NCBI RefSeq assembly: GCF_946480385.1
Contig: NZ_CAMLJP010000046.1
Span: 1-41,867, forward strand
Length of the DNA: 41,867 bases
From: an uncultured Azospirillum sp.
Lineage (GTDB): Bacteria; Pseudomonadota; Alphaproteobacteria; Azospirillales; Azospirillaceae
Reading direction: 5' to 3'
The translations under genes and the position numbers were made by a program. The notes below the pieces were generated by a model. That model saw only the letters and a list, made by a program, of their open reading frames with translations. It had not been told where the DNA came from and ran no database searches. This document shows, piece after piece, positions 17,335 through 25,319 of the stretch. Within the stretch, counting starts at the first letter, position 1. Each line of letters begins with the position of its first letter.

Positions 17335-18311
17335 TGCGACACCTGGATGCGCGGATCGACGAGGCCGTAGAGGATGTCGGTCAGGATGTTGAAGAGGATC
17401 ACCATGATCGACGTGACCAGGAAGATGCCCAGCAGCACCTGATAGTCGCGCTGCAGCACCGCCTCGAAGGCCAGCCGGCCGATGCCGGGCCAGGCGAACA
17501 CCGTCTCGATCAGGATCGAGCCGCCGACCAGCTGGCCTGCCTGGATGCCCGCCACGGTGATGACCGGCAGGATGGCGTTGCGCAGGACATGGCGGGTGAC
17601 GATGCGGCTCTGCGACAGGCCCTTGGCCTTGGCGGTCTTGACGAAGTCGAGGCTGCGCACCTCCAGCATCGAGGCGCGGGTCAGGCGGGCGTAGCTCGCC
17701 ATGTAGAACAGCGCCAGCGTGATGACCGGCAGGATCAGGTGGACCGCCACGTCCGCGACATGGGCAAGCCCGGTATAGCCGGCGCCGATGGTCTCGTAGC
17801 CGAAGGCCGGCAGCCAGCCGAGCTGGATGGAGAAGAACAGGCTCAGCATCAGGCCGATCCAGTAGATCGGGGTGGCGTAGGCCAGGAGCGCCACGATGGT
17901 GATGGCGCTGTCGGCCCAGGTGCCGACGGTGACCGCCGCCAGCGTGCCCAGCGCCACACCTGCGGCGAGCGCCAGGATGAAGGCGGTCAGCGTCAGCACC
18001 AGCGTGGCCGGCAGCCGTTCCGCCAGGATGTCCCAGACCGGCCGCTGCTGCCGGTAGGAGAAGCCGAGATCGCCCTGCACGACCTTGCCGACATAGGTGC
18101 CGAGCTGTTCGTAGAGCGGCCGGTCGAGCCCGAACTGCTCGCGCAGCTGCGTCACGAACTTTTCGTCGGCGGCTCCCGCCTCGCCCGCCATCACCATGGC
18201 CGGGTCGCCGGGGGCGGCATGGACGAGGAAGAAGTTCATCACCACGATGGCGATCAGGATCGCGGCGGCCTTGACCAGGCGGCTCGCGAAGAGTTGGGCT
18301 AATCCCAGCAT
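17331..18311 (-). CDS. Peptide-type ABC transporter permease (DppB-like)
   Basis: First permease of the importer, 326 residues, with six membrane segments. Typical features are the N-terminal FLVHAAPGDPAMVMAGE loop, FGLDRPLYEQLGTYVGKVVQGDLGFSYR in the periplasmic region (about 72-99), and ARLTRASMLEVRSLDFVKTAKAKGLS as the coupling loop. A longer frame runs back to 18458 through the palindromic intergenic element. The ATG at 18311 (MLGLAQLFASRLVKAA) has AGGA about nine bases upstream and gives the normal N-terminus. Confidence 0.92.
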   Translation of the reverse strand: MLGLAQLFASRLVKAAAILIAIVVMNFFLVHAAPGDPAMVMAGEAGAADEKFVTQLREQFGLDRPLYEQLGTYVGKVVQGDLGFSYRQQRPVWDILAERLPATLVLTLTAFILALAAGVALGTLAAVTVGTWADSAITIVALLAYATPIYWIGLMLSLFFSIQLGWLPAFGYETIGAGYTGLAHVADVAVHLILPVITLALFYMASYARLTRASMLEVRSLDFVKTAKAKGLSQSRIVTRHVLRNAILPVITVAGIQAGQLVGGSILIETVFAWPGIGRLAFEAVLQRDYQVLLGIFLVTSIMVILFNILTDILYGLVDPRIQVSQ

Positions 18312-18336
18312 GGGCAGGTTCCTAACTTGCGGAGTG

Positions 18337-18488
18337 GGCCCCCTCCCTCCCACGGCTCCGCCGCGGGTCCCTCCCTCCCCCGCCCTCGGCCGGCCGAAGG
18401 CCGGTCCGATCGCGGGAGAGGGGTGAATTCGCATTGCAGCGGCAGTCCCCTCTCCCACCGAAGGTGGGGGAGGGTTAGGGAGGGGGCC
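18337..18488. repeat. GC-rich palindromic intergenic element (REP-like)
   Basis: This 152-bp element between the binding-protein gene and the permease gene is bounded by perfect 12-base inverted repeats: GGCCCCCTCCCT (18337-18348) and AGGGAGGGGGCC (18477-18488). Inside are further stems: GGGAGAGGGG (18414-18423) with CCCCTCTCCC (18447-18456), CCCACC-GAA-GGTGGG (18454-18468), and a GGCCGGCC block near 18389. The stems share bases, so alternative folds are possible. Such elements are dispersed in many copies in some alphaproteobacterial genomes. In this place it could stabilise the binding-protein mRNA or reduce expression of the downstream permease genes. Confidence 0.75.
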
Positions 18489-18502
18489 GCGTCGTCAACT
18501 CG

Positions 18503-20170
18503 TTACTTCGCCAGCCAGACGCTCTCATAGGTGTCGTTGACACCGATGGCCGTCGTGTTGGCGTTCTTCACCCGCTTGTCGAGGAAGGTCGGGAACTCCA
18601 TCTCCAGCAGCCAGACCACCGGCAGGTCGTCGGACAGGATGCGCTGGACCTCGCTGTACTGCTCCTGGCGCTTGGCCGGGTCGATCTCCTGCGAGGCCTT
18701 GGCGAACAGCTCGTCAACCTTCGGGTTGGAATAGCCCATGGTGTTGGTGAACAGCACGCCCTTGCGGATGTTCGACGAGATGTAGGTGCGGGCGACGCCC
18801 AGCGCCGGGTCGCCGTACTGGTAGAGGAAGTTGGTGGTGATCTCGTAATCCCAGTTGGCGACGCGCTGCGCCCAGCCGGCGGCGTCGGTGCTTTCCAGAA
18901 CCACGGCGATGCCGACCTTGGACAGCGACTGCTTCAGGTACTCGCCCAGGCGGGTCCAGGTCTCGCCGTAGGGCATCGGCATGATCTTGACGGTGGCGCG
19001 CACGCCCTGGCCGTTGGGCTTCAGACCCATCTCATCCAGCAGGGCCTTGGCCTTCTCCGGATTCGGCTCGTAGGTCGTCACCTTGGGGTCGTAGAACTTG
19101 ACCACCGAGTTGATCGGACCGGTCGGCACGCGGCCGAGGCCGAACCAGATCTTATCGCGGATGAACTTGCGGTCGATCGCATAGGCGATGGCCTTGCGGA
19201 AGCGCTTGTCGTCCAGCGGCTTGACGCGGTGGTTGATCTCCAGCCACGCCATCGGCGCCACGAACTCGTAGCCGGCGGTGGTCATGGTCAGGTTGGGCAG
19301 CGTCTTCATGCGCGGAACCTCGAAGGGCTCCAGGTCGCTGTACTGGGTCTGCTGCACCTGACCGCTTTCCAGCGCCAGCGAGCGGCTGGCGGCGTCGGGG
19401 ATCACGCGGAAGGTGATGCCGTCGAGATAGGGCAGGCCTTCCTTGAAGTAATCCTCGTTGCGGACGAGTTGGATATAGCTGCCCTTCACCCATTCCTTCA
19501 GCTTGAACGGGCCGGTGCCGATGGGAGTGTTGTTGGCCGGGTTGGCCCGGTAATCGCTGCCCTCGTAGATGTGGGCCGGGACCATCGGCGCCGACGACAC
19601 CTCGAAGGCCTGGATGAAGGCCGGGAACGGCTCCTTCAGCTTGAACTCGACGGTGTGGTCGTCCAGCGCCGTGATCGATTCACAGCGGCTGAACACGGCG
19701 CGGGCGCGCGGGTGGACCTCCATCAGGAACTTGGAGGTGGTGAAGACGACGTCATTGGCGGTGAAGGGCTTGCCGTCGTGCCACTTGACGTTCTCGAACA
19801 GCTTGAAGGTGTAGGTCAGCCCGTCCGGCGAAATCGTCCAGCTCTTGGCCAGCGACGGCATCGGGTTCAGCTTCTGATCGTAGGTCAGCAGGCCCTGATA
19901 GATCTTGCCGGCGACGGTCTGGGTCGGACCCTGCTGGTTCAGGCCCAGCATCAGGGTCGGCGGCTCCGGCTGCACGATGGAGTTGAGGACACCGCCGCGG
20001 ACAGGGGTCTCCTGGGCCATGGCCGGGGCGGCGACCAGGGCGGCCGTGCCGGGAATGGCGAGTGCCGCGGCCAGCAGGCCGGCGGCGGCGGCGCGGTGGA
20101 ACCCGCGGGTGAAACCGCCCTGAAAATTTCGGCGGAAGCTGGCGGGGATACCGGTAAGGCGTCTGGTCAT
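18503..20170 (-). CDS. Periplasmic solute-binding protein of the peptide-type ABC transporter (SBP family 5)
   Basis: Captures the imported compound in the periplasm. The 555-residue precursor has a long signal sequence (basic N-terminus with two RR pairs, a hydrophobic AAAGLLAAALAIPGTAALVA core, cleavage expected after APAMA near residue 53). The mature protein is an extracellular solute-binding family 5 domain with WTISPDGLTYTFKLFENVKWHDGKPFTANDV, the family signature. The frame extends upstream to 20344, but the ATG at 20170 (MTRRLTGIP) has GAGGA before it and starts the signal sequence directly. The binding pocket cannot be read for specificity. It is separated from the permease genes by the palindromic element. 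Confidence 0.93.
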   Translation of the reverse strand: MTRRLTGIPASFRRNFQGGFTRGFHRAAAAGLLAAALAIPGTAALVAAPAMAQETPVRGGVLNSIVQPEPPTLMLGLNQQGPTQTVAGKIYQGLLTYDQKLNPMPSLAKSWTISPDGLTYTFKLFENVKWHDGKPFTANDVVFTTSKFLMEVHPRARAVFSRCESITALDDHTVEFKLKEPFPAFIQAFEVSSAPMVPAHIYEGSDYRANPANNTPIGTGPFKLKEWVKGSYIQLVRNEDYFKEGLPYLDGITFRVIPDAASRSLALESGQVQQTQYSDLEPFEVPRMKTLPNLTMTTAGYEFVAPMAWLEINHRVKPLDDKRFRKAIAYAIDRKFIRDKIWFGLGRVPTGPINSVVKFYDPKVTTYEPNPEKAKALLDEMGLKPNGQGVRATVKIMPMPYGETWTRLGEYLKQSLSKVGIAVVLESTDAAGWAQRVANWDYEITTNFLYQYGDPALGVARTYISSNIRKGVLFTNTMGYSNPKVDELFAKASQEIDPAKRQEQYSEVQRILSDDLPVVWLLEMEFPTFLDKRVKNANTTAIGVNDTYESVWLAK

Positions 20171-20252
20171 CGGGTGTCCTCGTCTCCAGAAGTGTGTCGG
20201 TGGTGTTAGCGACCCTGTCGTCTTCGTTGTTCTTTTCGGAAAGGCGGGTAGA

Positions 20253-21044
20253 TCACCGCGGCCCGACGGGGCCGGATGTGCTGTCGAGCCAGCGCAGCAG
20301 GGCGTCCCATTCCAGGACGCCGGCGCGGGGATAGGCGCGTTCATATTGGCGGGCGGTGTGCTCGCAGACCTCCGGCGACGGAGTGATCAGCGGCCGGCCG
20401 CCGGCCATCGCCATGATCTGCTGCTTGCAGGCCTGCTCCAGGTAGTACATCAGCACCGCCGCCTCGGCGACGTCCTGGCCGACGGTCAGCAGGCCGTGGT
20501 TGCGCAGGATCATGCTGTGATGGCCGCCGAGATCGGCGACCAGCCGTTCCCGCTCCGCCAGATCCAAAGCGATGCCTTCGTAGCTGTGGTAGGCGAGGCG
20601 GTTGTACCAGCGCAGCGAATGCTGGGTGATCGGCAGCAGCCCGTCGGCCTGGGCGCTGACCGCCATGCCGGCGTCGGTGTGCAGGTGGATGACCGCGCCG
20701 ACGTCCGGGCGGGCGTGGTGCACCGCGCTGTGGATGGTGAAGCCGGCCGGGTTGATGGCGTCGCCTTCGCGCCCGTCCACCAGATTGCCGTCGATGTCGA
20801 CCTTCACGAGGTTGTCGGGCGTCACCTCGTGGAACATCAGGCCATAGGGGTTGATCAGGAAATGGTCGGGCGTGTCGGGAATGCGCGCCGACATGTGGGT
20901 GTAGATCAGGTCGGTCATGCCCAGCCGGTCGAACAGCCGGTAGGCGGCGGCCAGATCGGCGCGCACCTTCCACTCCACGTCGGAGCAGTCGCGCGTGGCG
21001 TGGGGGGCGTGGGCGGCGTTCGCTTTCAAGGTGGCGGCGATCAT
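20253..21044 (-). CDS. Class II aldolase/adducin-domain protein
   Basis: Zinc-dependent protein of 263 residues. Metal ligands are His120 and His122 (IHLHTDAG) and His183 (LRNHGLLTVG). Residues FHEVTPDNLVKVD carry Glu73 at the position used as catalytic base in fuculose-phosphate aldolase. Members split or decarboxylate small hydroxy or oxo acids and sugars; many in catabolic operons have no assigned substrate. It lies 25 bases after the M20 deacylase gene and 82 before the binding-protein gene, so it is probably part of the same transcript. It may cleave the carbon skeleton released by the hydrolases. Confidence 0.86.
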   Translation of the reverse strand: MIAATLKANAAHAPHATRDCSDVEWKVRADLAAAYRLFDRLGMTDLIYTHMSARIPDTPDHFLINPYGLMFHEVTPDNLVKVDIDGNLVDGREGDAINPAGFTIHSAVHHARPDVGAVIHLHTDAGMAVSAQADGLLPITQHSLRWYNRLAYHSYEGIALDLAERERLVADLGGHHSMILRNHGLLTVGQDVAEAAVLMYYLEQACKQQIMAMAGGRPLITPSPEVCEHTARQYERAYPRAGVLEWDALLRWLDSTSGPVGPR

Positions 21045-21069
21045 CGGGCGGGTCTCGTCGGATAAGAGG

Positions 21070-22392
21070 TCAGATGGATTCCAGGCCGCACCAGCCGGCG
21101 ATGAACAGCGCCAGCACGCGGGTCACGTCGCGCAGGCTGTCCAGCGACACCGACTCGTCGATGCCGTGGATGCGCGTCGCCTCTGGCCCGTAGCAGGTGG
21201 CGGGCGTGTCGCCATAGAGCTGGAAGAAGCGGGCGTCGGTGGTGCAGGTCAGCGCCACCAGCTCCGGATCGCCGCCGCGCACGGCGCGATGGCTGTCGGC
21301 CAGCATGGTGACCAGCGGATGGGCCGGGTCGATCTCGCAGCCGGCGGCCTGGAAGCCGTTCCATTGCAACTCGATGCCGACGCCGGACAGGGCCGGGTCG
21401 GTGGAGCGCGCCTGCTCCACCGCCCGGGTGACCTCGGCGCGGACCGCCTCCGGCTCCTGCCCGGGGAAGAAGCCGAGCCGGAGGTCGAGCGCGCAGCGCG
21501 TCGGGACTGACGACGGCCACTCACCGCCCTCGATCCGGCCGAGATTGACGTTGACGGGATGGGCGTGGCCGCAGAAGGCGGGGTGGCGGCAGGACGGCTC
21601 GTTCCACCGCACCTCCAGCGCCTTCAGGTGGGCGGCCAGGGCATAGGCCGCCTCGATGGCGTTGACGCCGGCCGAGGTGTCCAGCACATGGGCCGGCGTG
21701 CCGGTCAGCACCAGCCGCAGCCACATCACCCCGACCTGGGCGACGGAGATGGAATGGTTGAACGGCTCCGGGATCACGGCGGCGTCGGCGCGGTAGCCGC
21801 GGTGCAGGCAGGCGAGAGCGCCGTTGCCGGTACACTCCTCCTCGATCACCGACTGCAGATAGACCGGGGCGGCCGGCTGGTAGCCCAGCGTGCGCAAGGC
21901 GGCGAAGGCGGCGGTGTAGGCGGCGATGCCGGCCTTCATGTCGCCGGCGCCGCGGCCGTAGAGGCGACCGTCGGCGATGCGCGGTTCGAAGGGCGGGGTG
22001 GTCCACAGCTCCGCCGGGCCGGCCGGCACCACGTCGATGTGGCCGTTCAGGATCAGCGAGCGGCCTTTCGCCTCGCGCGGCTTGTGCACGCCGACGACAT
22101 TCTCGCGTCCGGCATAGGCGCCGGGCAGAACCGGCGGCGAGAAGCCCGGCAGGCGGGAGATCGCCTGCTCGTCGATGTCGAAGCGGTCGACCTCCAACCC
22201 CAGCGCGGCGAAGCGGTCGGCCATCAGCGCCTGCGCTGAGGATTCCTCCCCCAGCAGCGACGGCTGACGGACGAGGTCGGAGAGATGCGCGACGCACCCG
22301 CCCTGCGCCGCGTCGGCGGCATCCAGGATCGCGGCGCGCAGGCCGGGATCCGGCAAGGCATGGTCGAGACTGGCTGCCGTATCTCGTGTCAT
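21070..22392 (-). CDS. M20-family deacylase/peptidase (ArgE/DapE type)
   Basis: Cytosolic dimetal hydrolase of 440 residues that removes N-acyl groups or cleaves a dipeptide. Ligands: His118 (NGHIDVVP), Asp151 (RGAGDMKAG), the Glu185-Glu186 pair (IEEECTGNG) and Glu209 (IPEP). The lid domain follows (about 215-330). It is the first gene of the minus-strand block, with AGAGGA before the ATG, and diverges from the LysR gene across about 320 bases. It is more like acetylornithine deacetylase-type enzymes than the carbamoylase at 12516-13757, so the block has two different M20 hydrolases. Confidence 0.9.
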   Translation of the reverse strand: MTRDTAASLDHALPDPGLRAAILDAADAAQGGCVAHLSDLVRQPSLLGEESSAQALMADRFAALGLEVDRFDIDEQAISRLPGFSPPVLPGAYAGRENVVGVHKPREAKGRSLILNGHIDVVPAGPAELWTTPPFEPRIADGRLYGRGAGDMKAGIAAYTAAFAALRTLGYQPAAPVYLQSVIEEECTGNGALACLHRGYRADAAVIPEPFNHSISVAQVGVMWLRLVLTGTPAHVLDTSAGVNAIEAAYALAAHLKALEVRWNEPSCRHPAFCGHAHPVNVNLGRIEGGEWPSSVPTRCALDLRLGFFPGQEPEAVRAEVTRAVEQARSTDPALSGVGIELQWNGFQAAGCEIDPAHPLVTMLADSHRAVRGGDPELVALTCTTDARFFQLYGDTPATCYGPEATRIHGIDESVSLDSLRDVTRVLALFIAGWCGLESI

Positions 22393-22714
22393 TCAGAATC
22401 CTCTGCCCAATTCTCTTCGCCACTGCGGCATGATTGCGCGGGTGAGTGGAAAAAGATGAAGCGGTTGCGTTGCGGCCTATCCCAAATGGATATGACCGCC
22501 ATATCGGCGCGTTATGCAGTGTCCGGCTTGGCGATGTTTGAGGGTCGCCATGTGTCGATTAGGCAGGTGCCAAATCGATCAGGCAAATAAGCATTTTTCA
22601 TTTCGCCCATGAATCTGATTTATGCCGCAGTTGCTCACAGCGCATTCATGTGCGTAGAATTTGGGCGGCGGCAGGGATGCACCGGAATCGGGCAGCGACG
22701 GAGAGGGCAGGGCA
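22393..22714. promoter_or_regulatory. Divergent control region between the deacylase operon and its LysR gene
   Basis: I see no gene in these roughly 320 bases, which are AT-richer than the surroundings (22575-22620 especially). The notable element is a near-perfect direct repeat, TCGATTAGGCA (22555-22565) and TCGATCAGGCA (22575-22585), offset by 20 bases or about two helical turns. An imperfect dyad ATGAAT-CTG-ATTTAT lies at about 22609-22623. These are candidate binding sites for the LysR protein. Promoter boxes are not clear enough to assign. Confidence 0.5.
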
Positions 22715-23725
22715 TTGGCGGAAAGCGAGGCGGAACGGCAGGCATTGGCCCGTCTGGGCCAGCAGATGGACTGGAACCTGCTGCGCACCTTCATGGTGAT
22801 CGTGCAGGAGGGCAGCTTCACCAAGGCCGCCGTCCGCCTGTTTTTGACGCAGCCGGCGGTCAGCCTCGCGCTGAAGCGGCTGGAGGAACAGCTTGGTCGC
22901 ACCCTGATCGATCGTGGCCCCGGACGCTTCGCCGTCACCGCCGCCGGCGAGCAGGTCTATGACGAGGCGGTGTCGATCCATGCCACCGTGTCCCGCCTGG
23001 GTGCCCTGGTGCGCGACGCCAAGGACGAGATCAGCGGCCATGTCCATATCCTGATGACCAGCCGCATCCAGACCCCGCTGCTCGACCGCTCGCTGCGGGA
23101 GTTTCACCGGATGTACCCGCAGGTGACCTTCCGCATCGACGTGATGGCCTCGGCCGACGCGCACATCGCGTTGCAGCAGCGGGTCGGCGCCATGGCGATC
23201 TGCCTGCTGCGCGAACCGATCCCCGGACTGTCCAGCCAGATCTTCCTGCGCCAGACCTACCGGCTCTATTGCGGTCCCGGATTCCGGCTGTTCGGCCAGC
23301 ACGACATCGATATCGCCGAACTGCGGCACGAGAATTTCGTCTCCTTCACCTCCGACCAGATCGACGGCGCCCTGTCGCCGCTGACCCTGTTCCGCGCGCG
23401 GGAGGGATTCGCCGGCCGCGTCGTCGCATCCTCGGCCAATCTGGAGGAGGTGCGCCGCATGATCGTCTGCGGCCTCGGCATCGGCCCGCTGCCGGAACAC
23501 ATCGCCGCCCGCGACGTCGGTGACGGGCTGTTGTGGGAACTGCCGCCCTACGAAGGCATCGCCCCGGTCAACGTCCACCTGATCTGGAACGAGCAGGCCA
23601 AGCTGAACCGCGCCGAGCGGGCGTTCCTGGAGTATCTGCAGACGGCGCTGGCGACGGCGCCGGCCAGGGAATTGGCCGGCGAGGCGGCCGAACCGTCGGC
23701 GCTGGCGATGTCACAGCCGCTCTGA
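22715..23725 (+). CDS. LysR-family transcriptional regulator of the divergent operon
   Basis: DNA-binding regulator of 336 residues. A winged helix-turn-helix (MDWNLLRTFMVIVQEGSFTKAA onward, ending RTLIDRGPGRFAVTAAGE) is followed by a periplasmic-binding-like effector domain (about 110-310). The start is uncertain. TTG at 22715 has GGAGAGGG before it; the ATG at 22766 gives the classical LysR N-terminus (319 aa) but has no visible ribosome binding site. The track of open frame continues to 22661. It probably controls the ten-gene block transcribed the other way and its own gene. The effector is likely the imported compound or a hydrolysis product. Confidence 0.88.
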   Translation: MAESEAERQALARLGQQMDWNLLRTFMVIVQEGSFTKAAVRLFLTQPAVSLALKRLEEQLGRTLIDRGPGRFAVTAAGEQVYDEAVSIHATVSRLGALVRDAKDEISGHVHILMTSRIQTPLLDRSLREFHRMYPQVTFRIDVMASADAHIALQQRVGAMAICLLREPIPGLSSQIFLRQTYRLYCGPGFRLFGQHDIDIAELRHENFVSFTSDQIDGALSPLTLFRAREGFAGRVVASSANLEEVRRMIVCGLGIGPLPEHIAARDVGDGLLWELPPYEGIAPVNVHLIWNEQAKLNRAERAFLEYLQTALATAPARELAGEAAEPSALAMSQPL

Positions 23726-23809
23726 CGGTAACGATCCGCCCGCTCGTGCGTTGTTAGTGACGAAGGCCGGTCTGAACGCCGGTCGAACCACCGAACTCAG
23801 GAGGACGTC

Positions 23810-23986
23810 ATGGACAAGGATCGCGTCGAAGGCGCCATGGACAAGGCCAAGGGCAGCGTCAAGAAGGGCGTCGGCGAGGTCACCGGCGACGAGAAGATGA
23901 AGGCCGAAGGCGCGGCCGACAAGATGAAGGGCGAGGCCAAAAACGCCGTCGGCAGCGCCAAGGACGCCATGCGTGACAAGAGCTGA
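23810..23986 (+). CDS. CsbD-family small stress protein
   Basis: A 58-residue, highly charged, lysine/glutamate/alanine-rich helical protein of the CsbD family: MDKDRVEGAMDKAKGSVKK at the start, VGEVTGDEKMKAEG in the middle, and a second repeat ADKMKGEAKNAVGSAKD. Such proteins are induced in general stress in many bacteria; their molecular role is unsettled. A near-perfect ribosome binding site (CAGGAGGACGTC) precedes the ATG, suggesting heavy translation. It is followed by a strong hairpin and then by the YihY-like and GlsB-like genes, forming an envelope-stress cassette. Confidence 0.9.
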   Translation: MDKDRVEGAMDKAKGSVKKGVGEVTGDEKMKAEGAADKMKGEAKNAVGSAKDAMRDKS

Positions 23987-23994
23987 GGACGCAA

Positions 23995-24022
23995 GGCCCC
24001 GCGGCAAAGGCGCCGCGGGGCC
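23995..24022 (+). terminator. Strong hairpin after the csbD-like gene
   Basis: A perfect 11-base stem (GGCCCCGCGGC at 23995-24005, GCCGCGGGGCC at 24012-24022) closes a six-base loop, starting eight bases after the CsbD stop. No run of T follows (GTCCTCTC), so it may be a partial terminator or an mRNA-stabilising stem that raises the yield of the small CsbD protein over the membrane-protein genes behind it. Confidence 0.6.
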
Positions 24023-24065
24023 GTCCTCTCGCCACCATGCTTCCGCGCCGACCAGGGAATCCTTC

Positions 24066-24929
24066 ATGCTGCCGGAGGTCTCTCCCGGACGATTCCTCCG
24101 GGATCTCTATCATGCCACCACCGAGGACAATGTCTTCAACGGGGCCGCCGCGCTCGGCTTCTACCTGACGCTCGCCCTGTTTCCGGCGCTGATCGCGACG
24201 ATGAGCATCATCCCTTACCTGCCCATCGACAATGTGGATCAGGCGATCATGGATCTGCTGGGGCAGGCGCTGCCGGATCAGGCGTCCGGCATGGTCCGCG
24301 ACGTGGTGGGGCAGGTGACCGGTGAGCGGCGCGGCGGCTTGCTGTCCTTCGGACTGTTGGGAACGGTGTGGGCGACCACCACCGGCATGTATGCCATCAT
24401 GCAGCAGCTCAACATCACCTACGACGTCAAGGAGGCGCGCAGCTTCGTCCGCGCGCGTCTGGTGGCGCTGGGATTGAGCCTGCTGTTCGAAGTGCTGGTG
24501 ATCGGCGCCTTCTCGCTGATCGTGCTGGGCGGCATCCTGCAGGACTGGATCGGCAACCGGTACGGCTTTTCCGGCGTGCTGCTGACATTTTTCGCGACTT
24601 TCCGCTGGGTCATCATCGTCCTGGCCCTGCTGCTGGGCCTGGCGGTGATCTACCGCTATGGCCCGAACGTCAGGGAACGCTTCGTCTTCATCACCCCCGG
24701 CAGCGTGGTCGGCGCCGCCCTGCTGATCGCCGCCTCGCTCGGCTTCTCGCTCTATGCCGGCCATTTCGCCGATTACGACGCCACCTACGGCAGCATCGGC
24801 GCGGTCATTACGCTGATGCTCTGGCTCTACATCGCCGGGCTGGTGATCCTCCTCGGTTCGGAAATCAATGTCCTGTGGAGGCGATACGGCCGCAGCCGAA
24901 ACCAACCACCACTCACCGCAAAGGAGTAG
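24066..24929 (+). CDS. YihY/BrkB-family inner-membrane protein
   Basis: Integral membrane protein of 287 residues with about six membrane segments, from the family once annotated as ribonuclease BN; its function is unknown. It keeps the family stretches DNVFNGAAALGFYLTLALFPALIA and GAALLIAASLGFSLYAGHFADYDATYGSIGAVITLMLWLY (two blocks at about 18-42 and 215-255) and the final LGSEINVLWRR. A GTG at 23973 would extend the frame, but that extension overlaps the CsbD gene and the hairpin. The ATG at 24066 with AGGGAA upstream begins at the family N-terminus. It is followed by the GlsB-like gene after five bases. Confidence 0.88.
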   Translation: MLPEVSPGRFLRDLYHATTEDNVFNGAAALGFYLTLALFPALIATMSIIPYLPIDNVDQAIMDLLGQALPDQASGMVRDVVGQVTGERRGGLLSFGLLGTVWATTTGMYAIMQQLNITYDVKEARSFVRARLVALGLSLLFEVLVIGAFSLIVLGGILQDWIGNRYGFSGVLLTFFATFRWVIIVLALLLGLAVIYRYGPNVRERFVFITPGSVVGAALLIAASLGFSLYAGHFADYDATYGSIGAVITLMLWLYIAGLVILLGSEINVLWRRYGRSRNQPPLTAKE

Positions 24930-24934
24930 CGGCC

Positions 24935-25195
24935 ATGGGTATCATCGCTTGGATCATTCTGGGTCTGATCGCGGGATTCATCGCCTCCAAGATCGTGAAC
25001 AATTCCGGTCAGGGCATCGTCATGGACATCGTGCTGGGGATCGTCGGCGCGCTGGTCGGCGGCTTCCTTGTGAGCATCGTCGGCGGCGCCGGCATCACCG
25101 GCTTCAACATCTGGAGCATTCTGGTCGCCATCTTTGGCGCCATCGTCGTCCTGTGGATTTACCATGCGGTCGCGGGCAGGCGGACGGTGGGCTGA
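24935..25195 (+). CDS. GlsB/YeaQ/YmgE-family stress membrane protein
   Basis: A small inner-membrane protein of 86 residues (transglycosylase-associated family) with three hydrophobic, glycine-rich segments: MGIIAWIILGLIAGFIASKI, IVLGIVGALVGGFLVSIVG and a final WSILVAIFGAIVVLWIY. Family members are induced by stress in many bacteria. An AAGGAG about eight bases before the ATG gives strong translation. It lies five bases after the YihY-like gene. I see no terminator behind it before the kinase gene. Confidence 0.9.
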   Translation: MGIIAWIILGLIAGFIASKIVNNSGQGIVMDIVLGIVGALVGGFLVSIVGGAGITGFNIWSILVAIFGAIVVLWIYHAVAGRRTVG

Positions 25196-25319
25196 CGATT
25201 GGACAGCTATCACGATGCTCCGTTTGCGTGGGATAAGGCTGTCAATTCGACCCTGATCATTCGACAGCTTTGATGAACGTCCAAGCTTATCCGCTTCCTA
25301 CCGGCGCCGGACGGCGCCG

